Below, in pieces: positions 1 through 5,222 of a DNA stretch of 7,999 nucleotides. The stretch spans positions 1-7,999 of the forward strand of contig JAIRXT010000016.1 in assembly GCA_031268125.1 (NCBI GenBank), written 5' to 3'. This DNA comes from Treponema sp. Its GTDB lineage: Bacteria > Spirochaetota > Spirochaetia > Treponematales > Breznakiellaceae. A program made the translations under genes and the position numbers. The notes beneath the pieces were generated by a model. It had not been told where the DNA came from, ran no database searches, and saw nothing but the letters and a program-made list of their open reading frames with translations. Position 1 is the stretch's first letter. Every line of letters starts with the position of its first letter.

Positions 1-1182
1 ATTACGATGAAAGAGGCGCTGGCGGAGATCGACGGGGACGAAATGACCCGGGTGCTCTGGGCGCTGATCAAAGAAAAACTGCTTCTTCCTTTTGTGGACC
101 TAAAGACCGAATATTACGACTTGGGGCTGGAAAACCGGGACGCCACGGACGACAGGGTAACGGCGGAGTCCGCCTACGCGATCCGGCGGCTGGGAGTGGG
201 AGTAAAATGCGCCACAATTACCAGTAACGCCGCCCGGCAGGAAGAATACCGGCTTAAGCGGCTCCATCCCAGCCCCAACGCCACCATCCGGGCCATCCTG
301 GACGGGACGGTGTTCCGTTCCCCCATAGGGGTGAAAGGGATAAAAGCCACGGTGAACACCTGGAAAAAACCTATTGTCATCGGCCGCCACGCCTACGGGG
401 ACGTGTACCGGGCCGTGGAGATGCGGGTCCCCGGTCCCGGCAGGGTAGAACTGGTCTACACCCCTGCGGAGGGGGGGGAAACCCGGAGCACGGTGGCGGA
501 ATTCACAGGACCGGGCATTGTTCAGGGCATGCACAACCTGGACGATTCGATCCGCAGTTTTGCCCGTTCCTGCTTCCTCTACGCGCTGGACGCCGGGCTT
601 TCCGTCTGGTTTGCCGCCAAGGATACCATCTCCAAGACCTACGACGGCCGCTTTAAGGAAATTTTTAACGAAGTCTACGAAGGCGAATTCAAAGCAAAAT
701 GCGAAGCGGCGGGGATTTCCTACTTCTACACCCTTATTGACGATGCCGTGGCCCGGGTAATCCGCGGGGAAGGGGGCTTTCTGTGGGCCTGCAAGAACTA
801 CGACGGGGACGTGATGAGCGACATGATCGCCAGCGCCTCCGGGAGCCTTGCCATGATGACCAGCGTCCTGGTCTCCCCTTCCGGCGCGGTGGAATACGAG
901 GCCGCCCACGGCACGGTGCAGCAGCATTACTACCGCTGGAAGAAGGGGGAAAAGACCAGCACCAACCCGGTGGCCCTGATCTTTGCCTGGACCGGAGCCC
1001 TGGCCAAACGGGCAGAACTGGACGATACCCCCGCCCTGGGGGATTTTGCCCGCCGTCTGGAACAGACCACCCTGCGAACCATTGAGGAAGGGGATCTGAC
1101 CGGGGACCTGGCCCGGCTTACCGGATCCGGGCGGACCCTGGACTCCTGGGAGTTTGTTGAAGCCGTTGCGGGAAGACTGTAG
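1..1182 (+). CDS. icd: isocitrate dehydrogenase, NADP-type (type II), 5'-partial
   Basis: Oxidatively decarboxylates isocitrate to 2-oxoglutarate in the cytoplasm. The first ATG is at 7, but the frame is open to the window edge and the family normally carries several residues before the EIDGDEMTR block, so the true start is probably upstream. Numbering from that ATG, I see IDGDEMTR (8-15), the isocitrate-binding SPNATIR (89-95) and R104, GRHAYGD (126-132) with the catalytic Tyr at 134, catalytic Lys205 in AAKDTISK, the metal-binding Asp245 in LIDD, NYDGDVMSD (264-272) and the coenzyme block AAHGTV (299-304). The 391 residues match the eukaryote-like homodimeric family (about 400). Odd point: the Arg that contacts the NADP 2'-phosphate (Arg314 of human IDH1, in HGTVTRHY) is Gln306 here, in HGTVQQHY. 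The gene ends at TAG 1180-1182, 16 nt from the stop of the convergent regulator gene; I see no strong terminator between them. Confidence 0.93.
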   Translation: MTMKEALAEIDGDEMTRVLWALIKEKLLLPFVDLKTEYYDLGLENRDATDDRVTAESAYAIRRLGVGVKCATITSNAARQEEYRLKRLHPSPNATIRAILDGTVFRSPIGVKGIKATVNTWKKPIVIGRHAYGDVYRAVEMRVPGPGRVELVYTPAEGGETRSTVAEFTGPGIVQGMHNLDDSIRSFARSCFLYALDAGLSVWFAAKDTISKTYDGRFKEIFNEVYEGEFKAKCEAAGISYFYTLIDDAVARVIRGEGGFLWACKNYDGDVMSDMIASASGSLAMMTSVLVSPSGAVEYEAAHGTVQQHYYRWKKGEKTSTNPVALIFAWTGALAKRAELDDTPALGDFARRLEQTTLRTIEEGDLTGDLARLTGSGRTLDSWEFVEAVAGRL

Positions 1183-1198
1183 ACCGGGGAATACGGCC

Positions 1199-2068
1199 TT
1201 ATGTGGCCCGGAGGCCCGTTTCCCGCCCTTCGTGGGTGGCGGTCATGGTCTCTTCCAGGGCGCTAATTGCATGGTCCAGATCCCCGGAAATCAAAAGGGT
1301 GTAGATGATGTCGATTACCGCAAGCTGGTTGATGCGGGAAACCGTGGCCCCGATCCGGTAGATCCGCTCAAGGGAAGGGACCAGAAGGGCAAGGTCCGCC
1401 GACTTTCGCAGGCTGTTTTCCGTTTCCATAGTCAGGCTGATAAGGGCGGCCCCCTTTTTCCGGGCCCACCGGGACACGGTAAGCATGGCGGGGGTTTCCC
1501 CGGAGTACGAGACGATAAAGACCGTATCCCCCTTTTGCAGATTACAGGCGCTGGTGATCTGGAGGTCCGTGTCCTGGAAGCAGGAACAGGGAAGACCGAT
1601 GCGGACAAGCTTTTGGGACAGGTCCTGGGCCACAATGCCGGAAGCTCCAATGCCGAAGACGTAGTTCATCCGGGCTGACCGGATTAGTTCCACGGCCCGG
1701 CAGAGCGCGGGAATGTCGATAAGGGATTCCAGCCGGGCTATGCTGCGCTGTATGCCGCCGATGTTCCCCTTAACCACCAGCGCGGGGTTCATGTTCGATT
1801 CCAGTTCCAAATCCGGGAGAAACCGGTCGTCGGAACTGCGGAATACATCGTGGGAAAGGCGGAGCTTAAAATCGGCAAAGCCCCCCGCGCCGATCCGCCG
1901 GCAGAACCTGACAATGGCCGCCTGGCTTACCCCGCTCCGCCGGGCGAGTTCGGCCAGATTGTAGTGCAGCACGTTCCGCGATTCTTCCAGGACATACTCG
2001 GCCACCTTCTTTTCCGCCGCGGGAAATTCCGTTAAAAGGCTGCGGATGGCAAAAAGAGCGCTTTCCAC
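1199..2068 (-). CDS. RpiR-family transcriptional regulator (HTH + SIS)
   Basis: Cytoplasmic DNA-binding regulator of 289 residues, the usual family length. The N-terminal RpiR helix-turn-helix domain covers about residues 1-77, with the recognition region LAELARRSGVSQAAIVRFCR near 38-57. A C-terminal SIS (sugar isomerase) domain covers about 120-260 and shows GIGASG (139-144) and the phosphosugar-binding SYSGET (187-192). SIS domains of this family bind sugar phosphates or amino-sugar phosphates as effectors; the ligand cannot be read from sequence. The start is GTG at 2068, with AGGG 8 nt upstream. It sits only three bases after the stop of a small in-frame ORF, suggesting translational coupling. 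It is the last gene of the minus-strand group headed by two oxidoreductases and probably controls them or the nearby ABC importer (inference). Confidence 0.92.
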   Translation of the reverse strand: MESALFAIRSLLTEFPAAEKKVAEYVLEESRNVLHYNLAELARRSGVSQAAIVRFCRRIGAGGFADFKLRLSHDVFRSSDDRFLPDLELESNMNPALVVKGNIGGIQRSIARLESLIDIPALCRAVELIRSARMNYVFGIGASGIVAQDLSQKLVRIGLPCSCFQDTDLQITSACNLQKGDTVFIVSYSGETPAMLTVSRWARKKGAALISLTMETENSLRKSADLALLVPSLERIYRIGATVSRINQLAVIDIIYTLLISGDLDHAISALEETMTATHEGRETGLRAT

Positions 2069-2071
2069 GGT

Positions 2072-2194
2072 TTATACCCTGCCGGCAGTTTCCGGGGAAT
2101 TCCCGAAACCGATACCCGCAAAAGCCGTGTTCTGCGGTCCGTTCCTGTAAAGGCCAACGGTGCTGCTCACCGCCAGATTCCCCGCGCCGGACAT
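2072..2194 (-). CDS. possible 40-residue small ORF between oxidoreductase and rpiR-type gene
   Basis: A short ORF fills most of the 183-nt gap between the TAG of the upstream oxidoreductase and the GTG of the regulator. ATG at 2194 is preceded by GGAG with a 9-nt spacer, a good ribosome site. The ORF stops at TAA 2074-2072, three bases before the regulator's GTG. An upstream in-frame ATG at 2209 would give 45 residues. The peptide begins MSGAGNLAVSSTVG, is rich in Gly, Ala, Asn and Ser, and has no membrane segment or family I recognise. The whole gap is open in the same frame as the genes on both sides. It could be a real small protein, a leader peptide coupling translation into the regulator, or chance. 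Function unknown. Confidence 0.33.
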   Translation of the reverse strand: MSGAGNLAVSSTVGLYRNGPQNTAFAGIGFGNSPETAGRV

Positions 2195-2251
2195 GATAAA
2201 ATTCTCCATACCCTGGTAAATACCCCTAAACGGCTCCAATGCGCCCGGATG

Positions 2252-3280
2252 CTAATACACTACTTCCACAGGCTGCCGCTTGCGGGCGGATTCCAGAATC
2301 GCCAGGATCGTCAGGCTGGTATTGGCAGCGTCCTCCAGCGAAACATGAAATTCCTCACCGCTGAGGATGCAGTCCACAAAGGAGCGGATGCTTTCAAAAG
2401 CGAAACCCCGGGGCCGGCCGAAGACCGAATGTTGAACCAGGACATCGGGGACAACGGCCTTTTCATCGGTGTACTTTTGAATAAGGTTGTGATTGCTCAG
2501 GTCCAGGCTGATCATCCCCTTGTCGCCCAGGATGTTGAATTTAATGTCGTTTACGCAGGGGTTGGCGTTGGGGGTGATCCAGCCGTTTTCCATTTGGGCG
2601 ATGCCGCCCCTTCTGAATTCCAGGGTGGTCTGGTACGTATCCACCGTGTCTACCCCCAGCGTCTTAAGGAGCCCCTGCCGGCTTACCGCATAGACCCGCT
2701 GTACCTCATCGTTAAAGAACCAGCGCAGGGTATCTACGCTGTGGCTCCCCAAAAACCAGAGGATCGATGACTGTGCTGCCCAGGGGAGCATGCCTGTGGC
2801 AACCCACTTGATGTCGTTAAGCCGCATGTAGCCGGAATAGAGCTTCCCCAGTTCCCCCTTTTCCACGCTCTCGTGGGCCAGGTTGAAGGGGGGACTCCAG
2901 CGGTTGTGGAGGTCCACCATGACCCGGATTCCGTTTTTTTCAAAGGCCTCCCGCATGGCAAAGACCTCTTCCCGGGTGGTGGCCAGGGGCTTTTCCACCA
3001 GGATATGCTTTTTATGTTCCGCCGCAGAAATGGCCGCCCCGGCGTGGGCGAAGTCGGGAGTTACAATAGCTACCGCATCGCAGCCGCTTTTTTCGAACAT
3101 CTCCCGGTAATCATCATAGTAGAGGCCGATTCCCATGTTAGCGGCCAGGGCCTGGGCCTTGCCCCGGTCCCGGTCGCAGACCGCCACCACTTCGCACAAG
3201 GGATGGGCCCGGTAGATTTTGGCGTGATTTTCCCCCCAGAGCCCCGCTCCCACAATAGCCATTTTTAGTTTGGTGTTCAT
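2252..3280 (-). CDS. Gfo/Idh/MocA-family NAD(P)-dependent oxidoreductase
   Basis: 342-residue cytoplasmic dehydrogenase, probably acting on a sugar, polyol or sugar derivative; the substrate is not predictable. An N-terminal Rossmann domain has GAGLWG (11-16) after a beta strand, and Asp36 in VAVCDRD at the position that usually reads the adenosine ribose. The family motif EKPLA (96-100) supplies the catalytic Lys97, followed by the GFO_IDH_MocA C-terminal domain. The active-site His180 is in LGSHSVD, but the canonical Asp four residues earlier is Phe176, so the chemistry may differ from the inositol dehydrogenase model. I chose ATG at 3280; a TTG at 3286 would add two residues. No good ribosome site precedes either. 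It lies 109 nt downstream of another family member and may have its own promoter in that gap, which carries a palindrome and a repeated 12-mer. Confidence 0.9.
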   Translation of the reverse strand: MNTKLKMAIVGAGLWGENHAKIYRAHPLCEVVAVCDRDRGKAQALAANMGIGLYYDDYREMFEKSGCDAVAIVTPDFAHAGAAISAAEHKKHILVEKPLATTREEVFAMREAFEKNGIRVMVDLHNRWSPPFNLAHESVEKGELGKLYSGYMRLNDIKWVATGMLPWAAQSSILWFLGSHSVDTLRWFFNDEVQRVYAVSRQGLLKTLGVDTVDTYQTTLEFRRGGIAQMENGWITPNANPCVNDIKFNILGDKGMISLDLSNHNLIQKYTDEKAVVPDVLVQHSVFGRPRGFAFESIRSFVDCILSGEEFHVSLEDAANTSLTILAILESARKRQPVEVVY

Positions 3281-3300
3281 GGGCAAAGTGTAAGGCGATT

Positions 3301-3323
3301 TGTCCGCCCTGTCTATTCGGACA
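3301..3323. promoter_or_regulatory. possible operator: inverted repeat upstream of the second oxidoreductase gene
   Basis: TGTCCG (3301-3306) and CGGACA (3318-3323) form perfect 6-bp inverted half-sites with an 11-bp spacer. They lie 21-43 bp upstream of the ATG at 3280 and directly abut the repeated 12-mer at 3324-3335. The size and position fit a dimeric repressor site, possibly for the nearby RpiR-type protein, but nothing in the sequence names the regulator. I see no convincing -35/-10 pair here. Confidence 0.35.
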
Positions 3324-3335
3324 CAGCAATTCTCA
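3324..3335 (-). repeat. copy 1 of the 12-mer TGAGAATTGCTG
   Basis: On the plus strand this reads CAGCAATTCTCA, identical to 4539-4550 and inverted relative to 4653-4664. Copies 1 and 2 each lie upstream of an oxidoreductase gene and in the same orientation relative to that gene. It could be a shared regulatory element or the end of a short dispersed repeat. Confidence 0.55.
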
Positions 3336-3389
3336 AACCGGGGCTGAAGTTGTTTAATACCACCGGCTGGTTTGGGGAACGGCCTCCGG

Positions 3390-4475
3390 TTACAGTTTTA
3401 CCGGCTTTGCCGCCGCCGCCGATTCGTACATGGCGTCCACCAGCTTCATCATGATCACCGCCTGGGCAGGGGTGTTGAGGGGGGCGTCTTTGCCGGTAAC
3501 GGCATCAACAAAATTAACGGCCTGGGTAACCCGGCCCATCTGCTCGTCCTTTTCCACCTTGATATGATAGTCCACCTGGCAGCCGTTCTCCTCGGTAAAG
3601 ACGGCGCAGTTGTCAATGCTGGTACCGTCCAGACCGTCGATGTCAAAAAGCCGCTCGATCTTGCCCCCGGAGGACTGGCCCTGGAAGGTAACGGAGACCA
3701 CTTCCCGCTCGTTCATCTCCGCCCAGGAAGACCGGACCATGAGGCACTGGCCCGTTTTAAAGGTGATGAAGGCGTGGCAGGCGGATTCCACATCGGTTAC
3801 GCCGCCCTTCAGGTCCGGAATGCCCCAGGGGCCCTTAAAAGCCCGGCTTCCCATGAAGTCGTTGAAGACGGAGGCCAGCACATAGTCCGGCTCCGGGTAG
3901 CCCATAAAGTACAAAGCCAGGTCGAACATGTGAGGCAGGTCCAGCAGGGGACCGCCCCCGGAGATTGCCTTGTTGGTAAACCAGCCGCCGAAACCGGGGA
4001 TACCGTTCCGCCGTATCCAGGTGGCCTGGGCGGAGTTGATCTTCCCCACCTTGCCGTTTTTGATGTAGTACATGATGGCTTTGGCCTCCGGCCGGGCCCG
4101 GTTGTTCAGATCGAACATGAGGATCTTCCCCGCCCGTTCCGCGGCTTCCTGCATGGCGATGGTCTCGGCGGCGTTCAGGGCCGGAGGCTTTTCGCAGTAA
4201 ACGTGTTTCCCCTGTTCCAGTGCTTCGATAACCAGGGGCTTATGGAACTTGTTGGGGGTAATCACCGATACCGCATCTATCTCCGGGGAACCGGAGAGCA
4301 TGTCCCCCAGGCCGGCGTAAAAACGGCGTATCCCCCGGGGTTCCCCGAATTCCCTGGCCCTGCCGGTATCCTTGTCCGCCATAGCCACCACTTCCGCGCC
4401 GGCCCTGGCGAATCCCTCAAAATGGTAGGACGCCATACCCCCTGCGCCGACAATACCTATCTTTACCGGTCCCAT
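3390..4475 (-). CDS. Gfo/Idh/MocA-family NAD(P)-dependent oxidoreductase
   Basis: 361-residue cytoplasmic dehydrogenase, first gene of the minus-strand oxidoreductase group. It starts at ATG 4475, which has AGGAGG six bases upstream; more distal in-frame starts (to 4544) would lack such a site and would add residues ahead of the VKIGIVGAGG Rossmann strand, so I reject them. The GAGGMA nucleotide loop is at 10-15, Asp34 ends the second strand (AMADKD) and EKPPA (95-99) gives the catalytic Lys96. In the C-terminal domain SGGGPLLDLPHMFDLALYF (172-190) carries the active-site His182. Here Asp and His are separated by two residues (D-L-P-H) rather than the usual three (D-x-G-x-H). It diverges clearly from its downstream neighbour, so the two are not a recent duplication. 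Substrate unknown; with the adjacent sugar importer a polyol or hexose derivative is likely (inference). Confidence 0.91.
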   Translation of the reverse strand: MGPVKIGIVGAGGMASYHFEGFARAGAEVVAMADKDTGRAREFGEPRGIRRFYAGLGDMLSGSPEIDAVSVITPNKFHKPLVIEALEQGKHVYCEKPPALNAAETIAMQEAAERAGKILMFDLNNRARPEAKAIMYYIKNGKVGKINSAQATWIRRNGIPGFGGWFTNKAISGGGPLLDLPHMFDLALYFMGYPEPDYVLASVFNDFMGSRAFKGPWGIPDLKGGVTDVESACHAFITFKTGQCLMVRSSWAEMNEREVVSVTFQGQSSGGKIERLFDIDGLDGTSIDNCAVFTEENGCQVDYHIKVEKDEQMGRVTQAVNFVDAVTGKDAPLNTPAQAVIMMKLVDAMYESAAAAKPVKL

Positions 4476-4502
4476 ATCCCGCCTCCTGGAAGTATTCAGC
4501 AT

Positions 4503-4538
4503 ATCATATAATCCGAACAGGGACAATGATACCCGAAC
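4503..4538 (-). promoter_or_regulatory. possible promoter and operator of the first oxidoreductase gene
   Basis: On the minus strand TATGAT (4508-4503) lies 28 bp upstream of the ATG at 4475, a fair -10 box giving a leader of roughly 20 nt. The matching -35 position reads TATCAT, which is poor. Two direct copies of CCGAAC (plus strand, 4513-4518 and 4533-4538) are 20 bp apart, about two helical turns, and flank that weak -35. This fits activator-dependent transcription. The 12-mer copy begins at the next base, 4539. Confidence 0.35.
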
Positions 4539-4664
4539 CAGCAATTCTCATTTTAACCATTCCAAAATGAAAAGGCGCCGGTAACATCTCCTTGGGGTCC
4601 TGTCAGGACCCCGCCCTGCTTTTACAGAGCGCCTTTTCATCCTTTCCCAAACTGAGAATTGCTG
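4539..4664. repeat. nested inverted-repeat element (126 bp)
   Basis: Three nested pairs of perfect complementary arms occur here. The outer pair is CAGCAATTCTCA (4539-4550) with TGAGAATTGCTG (4653-4664), 12 bp. The middle pair is ATGAAAAGGCGC (4567-4578) with GCGCCTTTTCAT (4629-4640), 12 bp. The inner pair is GGGGTCC (4594-4600) with GGACCCC (4606-4612), extendable by two pairs. No coding frame or transposase is present. The symmetry fits a small non-autonomous mobile repeat (MITE or REP type) or a long structured RNA. The outer 12-mer also occurs alone at 3324-3335, supporting a dispersed repeat end or a regulatory motif. Confidence 0.6.
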
Positions 4665-4708
4665 ATTATCTAAAGGAATTCGAGGTAAAAAATGGTCAAA
4701 GAGCTGCC

Positions 4709-4742
4709 GGTACGGTTTTATACTGCTTAACGAGCCCGTACC
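4709..4742 (+). terminator. hairpin 1 of the 4.7-5.0 kb series
   Basis: GGTACGG (4709-4715) pairs perfectly with CCGTACC (4736-4742) around a 20-nt loop; GATTTTAA follows. The loop is long and the T run short, so it is a weak terminator or a structural element. No gene ends just before it on either strand. Confidence 0.35.
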
Positions 4743-4754
4743 TGATTTTAATAG

Positions 4755-4780
4755 AAAAAGCGGGTTTTAGACCGCTTTTT
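4755..4780. terminator. bidirectional rho-independent terminator-like hairpin
   Basis: AAAAAGCGG (4755-4763) pairs with CCGCTTTTT (4772-4780) across an 8-nt loop. A-run, GC core and T-run give a terminator shape in both directions. It serves no recognised gene: the nearest plus-strand gene lies downstream and the nearest minus-strand gene starts at 4475. It may end an unrecognised small RNA or a lost gene. Confidence 0.55.
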
Positions 4781-4784
4781 CGGA

Positions 4785-4821
4785 AGCCAATCCCAAAACT
4801 AACCGATTTTTGGGATTGGCT
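4785..4821. terminator. 14-bp perfect hairpin, terminator-like
   Basis: AGCCAATCCCAAAA (4785-4798) pairs with TTTTGGGATTGGCT (4808-4821) with a 9-nt loop, only four bases after the previous hairpin; CTTGTTTCT follows. It is a strong stem in either orientation. Again no recognised gene ends here. Confidence 0.5.
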
Positions 4822-4848
4822 CTTGTTTCTGTGAATATGGTTTTTACT

Positions 4849-4880
4849 GAAGATACCCAGGAAAGTTCCTGGGTATCTTC
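4849..4880. repeat. 15-bp near-perfect palindrome
   Basis: GAAGATACCCAGGAA (4849-4863) is the exact reverse complement of TTCCTGGGTATCTTC (4866-4880), separated by two bases. It could form a cruciform, be a terminator stem or be a protein-binding palindrome. T runs lie to its left (4839-4845), which would suit a minus-strand terminator. Confidence 0.5.
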
Positions 4881-4980
4881 GTTAACCCCCTTTGTGCCGG
4901 CCCTGGAATATCGCCCGGGACCGCTTGACTCTACCTGTTTCCCGGTGTATGTATTAGAAACAAATTACATAGAAGCGGGA

Positions 4981-5002
4981 CAGTTCCAAAATGCTGGAAT
5001 TG
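4981..5002. repeat. small hairpin upstream of the tRNA
   Basis: CAGTTCCA (4981-4988) pairs with TGGAATTG (4995-5002), eight pairs including one G-T, with a 6-nt loop. It is the last of the closely spaced hairpins and partly overlaps the possible tRNA promoter. Apart from these hairpins I see nothing convincing in 4881-5054. Confidence 0.35.
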
Positions 5003-5030
5003 CACCTTATGAAAATAATATGAATATGTT
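5000..5030 (+). promoter_or_regulatory. possible tRNA promoter
   Basis: TTGCAC (5000-5005) and TATGTT (5025-5030) could be -35 and -10 boxes with a 19-bp spacer, giving a leader of about 18 nt before the tRNA at 5055. The spacer is long. An alternative pair, TTGACT (4925-4930) and TATGTA (4948-4953) with a 17-bp spacer, lies about 100 bp upstream. Neither is strong. Confidence 0.3.
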
Positions 5031-5054
5031 TTCTCCTATGTTATTGAGACTTAC

Positions 5055-5128
5055 GGGCCATTAGCTCAGTTGGTTAGAGCAGGAGACTCATAATCTCTTG
5101 GTCCAAGGTTCAAGTCCTTGATGGCCCA
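5055..5128 (+). tRNA. tRNA with CAU anticodon (tRNA-Ile2 favoured over tRNA-Met)
   Basis: A complete 74-nt cloverleaf. The acceptor stem GGGCCAT pairs with ATGGCCC, the D arm is GCTC/GAGC, and the anticodon stem GGAGA/TCTCT holds the loop CTCATAA. The variable region is TGGTC, the T arm is CAAGG/CCTTG with loop TTCAAGT, and the discriminator is A73. CCA is not encoded. CAU serves elongator Met, initiator Met and, after lysidine modification by TilS, tRNA-Ile2. It is not the initiator, because position 1 pairs with 72. C4-G69 and C5-G68 are features TilS favours in E. coli tRNA-Ile2, and the anticodon arm plus TTCAAGTCC T loop resemble that tRNA, so I favour Ile(CAU). It sits beside an integrase relic, a common arrangement at integration sites. 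Confidence 0.93.
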
Positions 5129-5131
5129 AAG

Positions 5132-5160
5132 CGTAAGTCCTTGTCCTACAAGGACTTACG
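5132..5160 (+). terminator. 12-bp hairpin after the tRNA
   Basis: CGTAAGTCCTTG (5132-5143) pairs perfectly with CAAGGACTTACG (5149-5160) around TCCTA. No T run follows, so it may act as a processing or terminator structure rather than a classic intrinsic terminator. Its left arm can alternatively pair with the tRNA leader GACTTAC at 5048-5054, and AAGTCCTTG repeats the tRNA T-arm sequence at 5112-5120. Confidence 0.5.
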
Positions 5161-5222
5161 GAGCTTCCATCCAAGAATCAGTACTTAATTGCGTGGCATC
5201 GTGCTCTTATTTTTTGGAGGCC

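Noticed and set aside
100..927. Minus-strand open frame (275 codons) inside the isocitrate dehydrogenase gene
   Set aside because: Antisense shadow of a highly conserved gene; low-complexity Gly/Pro/His-rich product.
3372..4511. Long plus-strand open frame (379 codons) opposite the first oxidoreductase gene
   Set aside because: It is antisense to a gene with clear Rossmann and EKP motifs; its own translation is His/Gly/Pro-rich with no family resemblance, as expected from GC-rich codon use on the other strand.
4465..4603. Minus-strand leader-like ORF starting AAGGAGATGTTACC near 4590
   Set aside because: The ribosome-like AAGGAG touches the ATG with no spacer, and the frame is largely made from the arms of the nested inverted repeat.
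4539..4664. Nested inverted repeat as an integron attC site
   Set aside because: No recognisable RYYYAAC/GTTRRRY core pair at the ends and no cassette gene beside it.
4592..4834. Plus-strand frame of 80 codons across the hairpin series
   Set aside because: It runs through four stem structures including a terminator-like one; composition follows the hairpins rather than codon bias.
4810..5064. Plus-strand frame of 84 codons ahead of the tRNA
   Set aside because: It contains a 15-bp palindrome and a smaller hairpin, ends inside the tRNA acceptor/D region, has no ribosome site and resembles no family. Its second half (about 4900-5050) reads plausibly, so a gene fragment is not fully excluded.
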